Shown here piece after piece: positions 1-8,214 of a stretch of 58,613 nt of DNA (the first letter of the stretch is position 1; the number at the start of each line of letters is the position of its first letter). The DNA lies in NCBI GenBank assembly GCA_947632345.1, contig CANROW010000005.1, positions 1-58,613 on the forward strand, in the 5' to 3' direction. Under the pieces are notes generated by a model. That model saw nothing but the letters and a program-made list of their open reading frames with translations, was not told the DNA's origin and ran no database searches. A program made the translations under genes and the position numbers. Source of the DNA: an uncultured Bacilli bacterium. Its GTDB lineage: Bacteria; Bacillota_I; Bacilli_A; RF39; UBA660.

Positions 1-9
1 CCTCCTTTC
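1..9 (-). promoter_or_regulatory. Ribosome binding site of a minus-strand gene off the left edge
   Basis: Read on the minus strand the first bases are GAAAGGAGG, a near-perfect Shine-Dalgarno sequence. The start codon it serves would lie just outside the window, to the left. This implies a gene transcribed leftwards, divergent from the Xer recombinase gene. The product cannot be seen. Confidence 0.5.
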
Positions 10-85
10 GAAAGTGTATTTTACCATATTTTTTTTAAGTTCTTTTTTTTGATGTCTACTCTAAAGGATGCAGTTCAGACTTCGG

Positions 86-114
86 TTAAATCCTTCTTTT
101 TTTGTGGTATAATG
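86..114 (+). promoter_or_regulatory. SigA-type promoter of the Xer recombinase gene
   Basis: TTAAAT, a 17-base spacer, and a perfect TATAAT lie just upstream of the start codon at 136. The -35 element is weak, the -10 is consensus. The leader would be only about 15 bases long and holds an AAAGG ribosome binding site. Confidence 0.5.
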
Positions 115-135
115 GATTAAAGGTATAGTGATTTT

Positions 136-1011
136 ATGAAAGAATTACAAGAGTTTTTAGATTATTTGTCATATCAAAAAAATTATTCAAAACATACAGT
201 TGAGAGTTATTCTAATGATATTATGGAGTTTCTTGAATATATAAATTCAGAGAATATCAAAATGTTAGAAATAACTTATGATGATATTCGCTTTTATTTA
301 ATGCATTTGAGTGATAAGAAAGATATCAATTCAACAATTTCAAGAAAAATAAGTGCTTTGCGAAGTTTTTATAAATATTTACAGCATAATAATCTCATTG
401 AAAATAATCCTTTTACTTTAATAAATTTGCCAAAAAAAGAAAAAAAATTACCTAGATTTTTTTTCTATAATGAATTAGAAGAATTATTTAATATACCAAA
501 GCTAACAACGGCATTGGGACAAAGGGATCGTTTAATTCTTGAAATGTTGTATGCAACAGGAGTTCGAGTTAGTGAGTTAGTTAACATCAAAATATCGGAT
601 ATCTCTGATCATACGATAAGAATTTTAGGTAAAGGAAATAAAGAAAGAATTGTTCGCTTTGGCGACTACTGTGATGAGATTTTAAAAATGTATTTGAATG
701 ATGGCCATTACAAGTTGAATGCTTCGAGCGATTATTTATTTTTGAATAACAATGGTGGTCAATTGACTGATCGAGGAGTGCGTTTCATATTAGATCGGGT
801 CATTGCTAAAACGACTATTGAAAAAAAGATATCTCCCCATATGTTGCGTCACAGTTTTGCTACCCACTTATTAAATGAGGGTTGTGACATTTTAACGGTT
901 CAAGAATTGTTAGGGCATGAAAGTTTATCTGCTACATCGATATATACTCATGTAACGAATGATCGCTTAAAAGACGTCTATTATCGAACTCATCCGCGAG
1001 CAAAAAAATAA
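136..1011 (+). CDS. Tyrosine recombinase of the XerC/XerD family
   Basis: Site-specific recombinase that resolves chromosome dimers at dif, acting with a second Xer protein and FtsK at the septum. The 291-residue length is typical. An N-terminal SAM-like core-binding domain covers about residues 1-90, followed by the catalytic domain. Catalytic residues visible are Arg144 (ATGVRVSEL), His235 and Arg238 (HMLRHSF), His261 (LLGHES) and the nucleophile Tyr270 (SIYTHV). The C-terminal HPRA sequence is common to XerC and XerD, so I do not choose between them. A weak AAAGG motif precedes the ATG. The gene is monocistronic and ends in a hairpin shared with the convergent DUF308 gene. No mobile element surrounds it, which favours a housekeeping Xer protein over a phage integrase. 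Confidence 0.9.
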   Translation: MKELQEFLDYLSYQKNYSKHTVESYSNDIMEFLEYINSENIKMLEITYDDIRFYLMHLSDKKDINSTISRKISALRSFYKYLQHNNLIENNPFTLINLPKKEKKLPRFFFYNELEELFNIPKLTTALGQRDRLILEMLYATGVRVSELVNIKISDISDHTIRILGKGNKERIVRFGDYCDEILKMYLNDGHYKLNASSDYLFLNNNGGQLTDRGVRFILDRVIAKTTIEKKISPHMLRHSFATHLLNEGCDILTVQELLGHESLSATSIYTHVTNDRLKDVYYRTHPRAKK

Positions 1012-1037
1012 GAGAAGTGATTCTCTTATTTGTTTTT
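1006..1037. terminator. Bidirectional rho-independent terminator
   Basis: An 11-base stem (AAATAAGAGAA / TTCTCTTATTT) with a GTGA loop contains the stop codon of the Xer gene and abuts the stop codon of the convergent DUF308 gene. T-rich tracts lie on both sides, so it can end transcription in both directions. Confidence 0.75.
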
Positions 1038-1574
1038 CATAACATATATGGCTCTACCAATTTTGCTCACTCCGTAAATTAGTAAGAAAATCATGACGAC
1101 CATATAAAATAAATTGATTAAAGCTTCGGAGAAAAGCATTAAAAGTCCGCCACAAATAAATGATGATATCGGCAAATAATTTGGAAAGTATATCATTTTG
1201 ATGACCGCATTTGCTATGATTAATGCTCCCAGGATGATTAGAACAAATCCTAAACTATCAATTGGATTAAACAAAATATATAGTGCTAATAAAGTAATGA
1301 GAGCTGCTTGAACGAAAAAAGATATACCTTGATTGCGTTGAACTTTAATTACTGGTAATCCCATACTGAACAGATTAACAGCGTATGTCATAATTAGAAT
1401 TGGGAAAATATAAATGACTAATTTCAATAGTAAATTAGAACCGAAAAATAATCCTGCAACAGCTATGATTGTAATAATTATTCCTTGAATCAAATCGGTT
1501 AATAATTCCTTTTGATATTGTTCTTTATATTCCTTCTGAAATTTGTCACCATCTATAACTACATTTTTTTTCAT
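1026..1574 (-). CDS. DUF308 (HdeD-like) membrane protein
   Basis: A 182-residue polytopic membrane protein. After a charged N-terminal 25 residues there are about six short hydrophobic helices, arranged as the repeated two-helix units typical of DUF308/HdeD proteins. The function of this family in Gram-positive bacteria is not established; in enteric bacteria HdeD is linked to acid resistance. A second member of the family is encoded at 55054-55596 in this window. GGTGAT precedes the ATG. The gene stands alone, divergent from the SecA-like gene and convergent with the Xer gene. I base the family on helix pattern and length, so the assignment is moderate. Confidence 0.65.
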   Translation of the reverse strand: MKKNVVIDGDKFQKEYKEQYQKELLTDLIQGIIITIIAVAGLFFGSNLLLKLVIYIFPILIMTYAVNLFSMGLPVIKVQRNQGISFFVQAALITLLALYILFNPIDSLGFVLIILGALIIANAVIKMIYFPNYLPISSFICGGLLMLFSEALINLFYMVVMIFLLIYGVSKIGRAIYVMKNK

Positions 1575-1645
1575 TTTATCACCAAATCAATTATATAATA
1601 TTTTTTTTATGTAATAAATATTTTTTTGAAATTTATATGATAATA

Positions 1646-1675
1646 TTGTTGGCCTTTGTAAATTTATGCTATAAT
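1646..1675 (+). promoter_or_regulatory. SigA-type promoter of the SecA-like gene
   Basis: TTGTTG, an 18-base spacer and TATAAT, ending 29 bases upstream of the ATG at 1705. An AGAGGTG ribosome binding site follows. Confidence 0.55.
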
Positions 1676-1704
1676 AGAAACTAGAAAATAGTAAGAGGTG
1701 TCTC

Positions 1705-4700
1705 ATGGGAAAAAGTAAAGTAGAGCCATTAAAAAGTAGTAAAAAAAAGGAACGAGAAATACAAGCACAAATTGACACTATTAATAAGTGTTATATGGCT
1801 AATCAAAGAAAATTAGGTTCTTTAAGTCCACACGAGCCTGATGATCGTGCTAAAGCACATAGTTTTTTTAAGGAAGTAACAGAAAGCTTACGCGAAGAAA
1901 TCAAAAGTTATATCGGATTGGGATATACAGAAGAAGAAGCTCTTACCCGTGTGTTACCTAAAGCTTTTGGAGCTGTCAAAGCCGCTAGTGGGTTTTTGTG
2001 GGGAAAGCCTCATTATGATGTCCAATTAAGAGGAGGTATATTACTAAATGAAGGATATGCATCCCAAATGGCAACTGGTGAAGGTAAGACATTAACAGCT
2101 ACTTTACCGGCTTATTTAAACGCATTATTGGGAAAAGGTGTCCATGTTATTACTCCTAACCCTTACCTTGCGATGCGTGACCAAAAAGAGACTAGTGAAT
2201 TATATGAGTTAATGGGCTTAACTTGTGGTTTAGTAGAAGAAAGAGAAAACTTATCTGTAAATGATATTGCTAAACAGATATTGCAACCGGCGATTGATGA
2301 ATATATTTCTAATGCGAAAATTATTGCTAATGCAGAATTGACAGATGAACAAATTCAGCAAGTTGCGGATCAGTTTTTTAAAGATCAAAGGAATCAAGAA
2401 ATAATTGACGAAGCTCTAAAACAAGCTAAGAGTGAATATGAGATTCGTAATGCTGAAGAAACTATCAAAAGACAAGAAGCGTATAAAGCTGATATAACGT
2501 ATGGTTCTTCATCAGCCATCGCTTTTGATTATTTATTTGATGGTATTGCTAAAGATCCTAGTAGTATCGTCCAAAGAATTGGTAGACCAAATTTTGCCAT
2601 AGTTGATGAAGTGGATGAGGTACTATTTGATGACGCTATAACGCCTTTTACATTGTCTGGTAGTCAAGATGATGCACAACTGAAGTTAACGGATCAAGAA
2701 AAAAAAGAATCGGAAAGAGATATTCAAAATGCTAATTATGCAGTTAGCTCTATTCTTAAAAAAGAGGAGAGCCTACGCAAAATAGATTCTAGTGATAAAT
2801 TAATTTTCGTATGTAGTCGCGATAATAATTTTGATAATTTCGTCAATAGTAAAGAAACGGAACAAATTCATAGAATTGATATGAGTTATGCGGTAGTAAC
2901 TGATAAAAAGACAAAACGCTACCACTTGACAACGTTGGGGCAAACCATTCTTTTTCAGTATTATCGTTCGCCTGAAATAAGAGATATTCTTTTAGCTAAT
3001 CAGGAAAAAATAATTAATCTTAAAAACAATGGTCAACCAGTTTTTCAAGCAGGAAACGATTATACTTTTGATGATAATGGTTATATTGTTATGGACCCTC
3101 GAGCTTTCTGTTATTTGACGACAAGTGGCATTATTCCTGAATTAAATGAGGCTTTTGAAAATTTTGGAATAAATGAGTTATCGCAAAAGCATTTTGCAAT
3201 TGATAATGCTATGAAGGCTTGGTTTTCTTTAGAGGAAGATGTCGATTACGTTTTAGCCAAACCTAGTGATGCTAAAAAAGATAATGAGCGAACAATTTCG
3301 CTTGTCATAAATGGCCGAACAGCTGAAGGAAGAGTTTATTCAGAGGGGTTACAACAGGCAGTTGAGGCTAAAGAAAAAACAAAAAAAATTGGCAGGTTTA
3401 GTATTCGACCAACCAAAATAAAAAGTACATTGGCTTCAATTCCAACAGCAGCTTTTTTTGCACGATATTCGAGAATGGGTGGAATGACTGGTACATCGGC
3501 AATTACAGCATTTAGAGAATTATATGGTTTAGAAACTGTTGATGTACCAAGACAGAAAGATAGGCAAGTCAATGATCGAGGTGATCAATTCTATACAACT
3601 ACTGAAGGAAAAAATGCGGCTATTTTTGAAGAAGTGTTTGTTTCTTACCTAAAAGGTCAACCAGTTCTTTTATCAACGACATCAATTGAAGAAAGTGAAA
3701 AATTGTATAGTTATTTGATAGCACGATTTAAGGAAAAAGGGTATTCTATTGACATTCCTGTTTTGAATGCTAGACAAGATGATTTAGCTAAAGAAGCTAA
3801 AATTATAGCGCGTGCTGGTTTGCCTGGAGCTATCACAATTTCAACGGAGATGGCTGGACGAGGAACTGATATCAAATTAGGTGGAGAAGTACCATCTATC
3901 AGTGATTTGATGAAAGCGGTTACGGAAGATATCGTTACAAAAACAGTTGATAAAATGCGACAAAATGGGACCTTTGATGAAAAAAATGGCAGTTTCGTAA
4001 TTAATGAAGTTAGGAAAATTGTTTTAAGCCAAAAAGATGCATTGGAAATAGAAAAACAAGCTCGTGATCGCCAAGAAGCGCTTCTGAAAAACAAGGAAAA
4101 TATGGAAAAACAAGTAAAAGCTGTTGGTGGTTTGAAAGTAATTGGTTCTGGACACTTCTCTTATTCGCGAGTTGATGATCAAGTTAAAGGACGTTGTGGC
4201 CGTCAAGGCGATCCAGGAGAAACGATTTTCTTTACTGATCCAAGCGATTTATTAAAGATTGGAATAACTCAAAAAGAAGTTAGCGAGTTGATTGAACAAG
4301 CTTCTACAAGTAGAGATGGTTCTATCAAAGAAGATGTGGGAAAAGGGTATACGCCGGTTAGTGATATGGTTTATCATTGTCAAGCTAATACTGAGTTTAT
4401 GGTAAAAGAAAGCATTAGAGTAAAACAAGAAGTTGAGATAGAAGTATCAAAATATCGTGATGATTTAAGAGTACAAAAAGATGAGTTGCGAGTTCGTGAT
4501 CAATACGAAGATGCGGTTGAATATATGATTGAGGAAACGGCTACATCAATTATTAAGAGTTCAACCGCTAAAGAAAATATTAGTTTAAATGATAACACAC
4601 GCGTTTCTTCAGCACATTTAGATTTAGTAGAAATAGCATCAAAGGCAACAGAATTCTTAGGTGTTGAAATAAGTCCAGAAGATTTAGAACAATTTAGAAG

Positions 4701-5310
4701 AGTTGGACAAATTCGTGAATTTTTACAGGAAAAAGGACTACAACATTTTACAGATGGAATTCAAGGGCTTGATCCAAAAGAAGTCAACGAAACATGTAAA
4801 CAGATTGTTGAGACATCTATGAGTAGGGCATGGGAACATTTTGAAGGATATGTTGAAAATATAAGACAACAGCAGTCTTTGAATGAGTTGATGCAAATTG
4901 AAAAACGTCCTAGTAGTACATCTGCTCAAATTTTAAGAAGTTATAAACATTGTATTGAAACAGAAAGAGCCAAGAGTGTGCGTTCTGTTCTCAATCCAAA
5001 TTATGAAAGTAAATATGGTAAAACAGCTCGTGAAGAATTAGAGGTTGTTCGTGTTACTGACAAAGGAGTTAGACGCGTTGAAAAAGATTATGATGCTCAA
5101 ACTGCCGTTTTAATAGATGAAACTGAGCATGAGGCTTTAAGAGAGCAAGATAATTTATCTAAAATTAGGAATTTACAACCTCGGCCTCGAATATTTACTC
5201 TTTTTGAAAGAGTATTTGTCAAGAGAAGTCAAAGCAGAGGAGAAGTTCAACAGGATGCTGATTCAAATAGCGATGTAGAAACGGTCGATTTTAGTGGAAG
5301 AAAAAAATGA
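1705..5310 (+). CDS. Divergent SecA-like preprotein translocase ATPase, 1201 residues
   Basis: SecA-family DEAD motor that would drive proteins through SecYEG. Motifs seen in order: Walker A GEGKT (125-129), PNPYLAMRD near 151, DEVD Walker B (301-304), MTGT (594-597), AGRGTDI (717-723) and GRCGRQGDPG (829-838). Bacterial housekeeping SecA is about 780-900 residues and has DEARTPLIISG after Walker B; here the equivalent reads DDAITPFTLSG. The Walker A to Walker B distance is 176 residues against about 100 in ordinary SecA, so about 70 acidic helical residues (roughly 180-260) are inserted. The C-terminus is basic/acidic and lacks the usual Cys-rich zinc motif. I infer an accessory SecA (SecA2-like) and expect the canonical secA elsewhere. 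No secY2 or accessory Sec glycoprotein genes lie nearby. Monocistronic, with its own promoter and terminator. Confidence 0.8.
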   Translation: MGKSKVEPLKSSKKKEREIQAQIDTINKCYMANQRKLGSLSPHEPDDRAKAHSFFKEVTESLREEIKSYIGLGYTEEEALTRVLPKAFGAVKAASGFLWGKPHYDVQLRGGILLNEGYASQMATGEGKTLTATLPAYLNALLGKGVHVITPNPYLAMRDQKETSELYELMGLTCGLVEERENLSVNDIAKQILQPAIDEYISNAKIIANAELTDEQIQQVADQFFKDQRNQEIIDEALKQAKSEYEIRNAEETIKRQEAYKADITYGSSSAIAFDYLFDGIAKDPSSIVQRIGRPNFAIVDEVDEVLFDDAITPFTLSGSQDDAQLKLTDQEKKESERDIQNANYAVSSILKKEESLRKIDSSDKLIFVCSRDNNFDNFVNSKETEQIHRIDMSYAVVTDKKTKRYHLTTLGQTILFQYYRSPEIRDILLANQEKIINLKNNGQPVFQAGNDYTFDDNGYIVMDPRAFCYLTTSGIIPELNEAFENFGINELSQKHFAIDNAMKAWFSLEEDVDYVLAKPSDAKKDNERTISLVINGRTAEGRVYSEGLQQAVEAKEKTKKIGRFSIRPTKIKSTLASIPTAAFFARYSRMGGMTGTSAITAFRELYGLETVDVPRQKDRQVNDRGDQFYTTTEGKNAAIFEEVFVSYLKGQPVLLSTTSIEESEKLYSYLIARFKEKGYSIDIPVLNARQDDLAKEAKIIARAGLPGAITISTEMAGRGTDIKLGGEVPSISDLMKAVTEDIVTKTVDKMRQNGTFDEKNGSFVINEVRKIVLSQKDALEIEKQARDRQEALLKNKENMEKQVKAVGGLKVIGSGHFSYSRVDDQVKGRCGRQGDPGETIFFTDPSDLLKIGITQKEVSELIEQASTSRDGSIKEDVGKGYTPVSDMVYHCQANTEFMVKESIRVKQEVEIEVSKYRDDLRVQKDELRVRDQYEDAVEYMIEETATSIIKSSTAKENISLNDNTRVSSAHLDLVEIASKATEFLGVEISPEDLEQFRRVGQIREFLQEKGLQHFTDGIQGLDPKEVNETCKQIVETSMSRAWEHFEGYVENIRQQQSLNELMQIEKRPSSTSAQILRSYKHCIETERAKSVRSVLNPNYESKYGKTAREELEVVRVTDKGVRRVEKDYDAQTAVLIDETEHEALREQDNLSKIRNLQPRPRIFTLFERVFVKRSQSRGEVQQDADSNSDVETVDFSGRKK

Positions 5311-5338
5311 GAAAAAGGTAAAAAATCTTTTTCTTTTT
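5310..5338 (+). terminator. AT-rich hairpin terminator after the SecA-like gene
   Basis: AGAAAAAG and CTTTTTCT form an 8-base stem around a 9-base loop, followed by TTTT. The stem is weak because it is almost all A-T. Confidence 0.5.
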
Positions 5339-5352
5339 ATTTCTATGTATGT

Positions 5353-5358
5353 TATAAT
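5353..5358 (+). promoter_or_regulatory. -10 element of the ppdK promoter
   Basis: A consensus TATAAT lies 40 bases upstream of the ppdK start. No good -35 hexamer is visible at the right distance; that position falls in the T-tract of the preceding terminator. Confidence 0.4.
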
Positions 5359-5397
5359 CAACTTAAGCGTGTGTTTAGGAAAGGAAGATGAAAAAAA

Positions 5398-8028
5398 ATG
5401 AAATATGTTTATTCTTTCAAAGAAGGAAATAAAGATATGCGTGAACTATTAGGTGGAAAGGGAGCAAATCTTGCCGAAATGACAGGAATTGGACTACCAG
5501 TACCTAGAGGATTTACCGTTACAACAGAAGCTTGTACACAATATTATGAAGATGGTACAACAATTAACCAAGAGATTATTGATCAAATCTATGAGAAATT
5601 AGATGAACTTCAACAAATTACTGGTAAGACATTAGGAGATAGTAAAAATCCATTGTTAGTTTCAGTAAGAAGTGGAGCAAGAGCTAGTATGCCAGGTATG
5701 ATGGATACAGTATTAAACCTTGGTATGAATGATGAAGTGGCTAAGGGATTTGCTGAGGTTACACAAAATCCAAGATTTGTTTATGATAGTTATCGAAGAT
5801 TCATTCAAATGTTCGCTGATGTCGTTATGGGATTCCCTAAGAGTTCATTTGAAAGATTATTCGATAAAATAAAAGACGAAAAGAATGTTAAATATGATAC
5901 AGAACTTTCTGCCGAAGATTTGATGGAAGTTGTTGAAATCTACAAAGGAGAATATAAAAAACATGCTGGCGTAGAATTCCCACAAGATCCAAAAGTTCAA
6001 TTATTAGAAGCTATTAAAGCTGTATTTAGAAGTTGGAATAACGATCGTGCCATTACGTATCGTCGTCTAAATGATATACCTAGTAGTTGGGGAACAGCTG
6101 TAAACGTTCAAGAAATGGTTTATGGTAATAGAGGAGAAACATCTGGTACTGGTGTTGCTTTCACCAGAAATCCTGCTACAGGAGAAAAGAAACTATTTGG
6201 TGAATATTTGATGAACGCTCAAGGTGAAGATGTCGTTGCTGGTATTCGTACACCACAATCAATCGATACTTTAAAAGAAGTAATGCCTGAGTGTTATAAT
6301 GAGTTTGTAAAGATTTGTGAAACACTTGAAAATCATTATAAAGATATGCAAGATATGGAGTTCACAATCGAAGATGGACATTTATTCATGCTTCAAACAA
6401 GAAATGGTAAGAGAACGGCCCCAGCTGCTTTAAAGATTGCTGTTGATTTAGTAAATGAAGGTATGATTACTAAAGAAGAAGCTCTATTAAAAGTTGAGCC
6501 AAAGCAATTAGATCAATTACTACATCCAATGTTTGATGCAGAGAGCTTAAAAGCTGCTCAAGTTGTCACTAGAGGTTTAGCTGCTTCACCTGGTGCTGCT
6601 ACTGGTAAGATTTACTTTACTGCTGAAGATGTTATGAATGCCAGCGCTAATGGTGAAAAAGATATGTTACTAGTAAGACTTGAAACTTCACCAGAAGATA
6701 TTGAAGGAATGAATCTTGCTCATGGTATTTTAACTATTCGTGGAGGAATGACTTCTCATGCTGCTGTTGTTGCTCGTGGAATGGGTACTTGTTGTGTATC
6801 TGGATGTGGTGAGTTGAAGATTGATGAAGAAAAGAAAGAATTAACTACACCTGATGGAAAAGTATATCATGAAGGAGATTGGATGAGCTTAGATGGTTCA
6901 ACTGGTAATGTTTATGGTGAACAAATTAAGACAGTTGACCCAGAAATCTCAGGAGACTTCGGAACATTTATGGGATGGGCTGACGAAGCTAGAAGACTAA
7001 AGATTAGAACAAATGCTGATACGCCAAGAGATGCTAAAGTAGCTCGTAAATTTGGAGCAGAAGGTATTGGACTTTGCCGTACTGAACACATGTTCTTTGA
7101 AGAAGAGAGAATATTCAACTTCCGTCGTATGATTACTGCTGAGACAGTTGAAGCTCGCGAAGAAGCCCTCGAAAAAATTCTTCCATATCAAAGAGAAGAC
7201 TTTGAAGGATTGTTTAGAGCAATGGAAGGTTATGGAGTAAATATCCGTTTCTTAGATCCACCTCTACACGAATTCTTACCTCATACAGATGAAGAGATTA
7301 AACCACTTGCTGAAAGCTTAGGAATGACTTTTGAAGCATTAAAGGCTCGTGTTGAAAGTCTAAAAGAATTTAACCCAATGATGGGACATAGAGGATGCCG
7401 TTTAGCAGTTACTTATCCAGAAATAGCTAGAATGCAAACAAGAGCTGTTATTGAAGCTGCTATTAATGTTAACAAAGATGGTTTGAATGTTAAACCAGAA
7501 ATCATGATTCCACTTGTTGGTGATGTTAAAGAATTACAATACGTTAAAAATGTTGTCGTTGAAACAGCTGACAAATTGATTAAAGAAGCAGGAGTTGAAC
7601 TTGAATACCACGTTGGTACAATGATTGAAATTCCAAGAGCGGCTATCACAGCTGATAAGATTGCTGAAGAAGCTGAATTCTTCTCATTTGGAACTAATGA
7701 TTTGACACAAATGACCTATGGATTCTCTAGAGATGATGCTGCTAAATTCTTAAAGGATTATTATCAAAAACAAATCTTTGAATCAGATCCATTTGCTAAA
7801 GTTGACCAAGAAGGTGTTGGAGAACTAATGCGAATTGCTGTAGAAAAAGGTAGAAGTGTTAGACCTGATATCAAACTTGGTATTTGTGGAGAACATGGTG
7901 GAGAACCATCTAGTATTGAATTCTGTCATAAGCTAGGACTTACTTATGTATCTTGTAGTCCATACAGAGTACCAATAGCTAGACTTGCTGCTGCCCAAGC
8001 TGCTGTTAAAGAAAAACAAGCAAAATAA
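5398..8028 (+). CDS. ppdK: Pyruvate, phosphate dikinase
   Basis: Interconverts pyruvate + ATP + phosphate and phosphoenolpyruvate + AMP + pyrophosphate. In fermentative Firmicutes it often works in the glycolytic direction, saving pyrophosphate energy. At 876 residues it is the normal length. Seen in order: the N-terminal nucleotide-binding domain starting GGKGANLAEM, the phosphocarrier domain with catalytic His454 in GGMTSHAAVVARG, and the PEP/pyruvate barrel with the catalytic Cys830 in GICGEHGGEP. The codon use is cleaner and richer in GGA/GCT than its neighbours, as expected for a highly expressed enzyme. GGAAAGGAAG precedes the start. Monocistronic, ending in a strong terminator. With adhE at the right end it suggests a fermentative metabolism. 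Confidence 0.97.
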   Translation: MKYVYSFKEGNKDMRELLGGKGANLAEMTGIGLPVPRGFTVTTEACTQYYEDGTTINQEIIDQIYEKLDELQQITGKTLGDSKNPLLVSVRSGARASMPGMMDTVLNLGMNDEVAKGFAEVTQNPRFVYDSYRRFIQMFADVVMGFPKSSFERLFDKIKDEKNVKYDTELSAEDLMEVVEIYKGEYKKHAGVEFPQDPKVQLLEAIKAVFRSWNNDRAITYRRLNDIPSSWGTAVNVQEMVYGNRGETSGTGVAFTRNPATGEKKLFGEYLMNAQGEDVVAGIRTPQSIDTLKEVMPECYNEFVKICETLENHYKDMQDMEFTIEDGHLFMLQTRNGKRTAPAALKIAVDLVNEGMITKEEALLKVEPKQLDQLLHPMFDAESLKAAQVVTRGLAASPGAATGKIYFTAEDVMNASANGEKDMLLVRLETSPEDIEGMNLAHGILTIRGGMTSHAAVVARGMGTCCVSGCGELKIDEEKKELTTPDGKVYHEGDWMSLDGSTGNVYGEQIKTVDPEISGDFGTFMGWADEARRLKIRTNADTPRDAKVARKFGAEGIGLCRTEHMFFEEERIFNFRRMITAETVEAREEALEKILPYQREDFEGLFRAMEGYGVNIRFLDPPLHEFLPHTDEEIKPLAESLGMTFEALKARVESLKEFNPMMGHRGCRLAVTYPEIARMQTRAVIEAAINVNKDGLNVKPEIMIPLVGDVKELQYVKNVVVETADKLIKEAGVELEYHVGTMIEIPRAAITADKIAEEAEFFSFGTNDLTQMTYGFSRDDAAKFLKDYYQKQIFESDPFAKVDQEGVGELMRIAVEKGRSVRPDIKLGICGEHGGEPSSIEFCHKLGLTYVSCSPYRVPIARLAAAQAAVKEKQAK

Positions 8029-8037
8029 TAAATGATT

Positions 8038-8064
8038 AAGACTAAGTTGAACTTAGTCTTTTTT
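8038..8064 (+). terminator. Terminator of ppdK
   Basis: A perfect 10-base stem (AAGACTAAGT / ACTTAGTCTT) with a TGA loop and a T-tract. A related stem sequence recurs at 15879-15904. Confidence 0.9.
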
Positions 8065-8166
8065 GTGATGTGTTAATCGTTCGGTTAATTTTTAAACAAA
8101 TGTGCTTATAAAAGTTAAGGATATTCATAATATATAATAACAATCGTAACAAGTTATGAAATTATA

Positions 8167-8175
8167 TGATATAAT
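8167..8175 (+). promoter_or_regulatory. Extended -10 promoter of the HEXXH protein gene
   Basis: TGATATAAT is a consensus extended -10 element, 40 bases upstream of the chosen start at 8215. No convincing -35 is visible, which is common for extended -10 promoters. Confidence 0.5.
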
Positions 8176-8214
8176 GAAATAAATAAACCATAATTTAAAG
8201 AAATGAGGATTGTT

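Noticed and set aside
136-1011. Phage or integron integrase
   Set aside because: Length, C-terminal HPRA and lack of attachment sites or mobile genes fit a housekeeping Xer recombinase.
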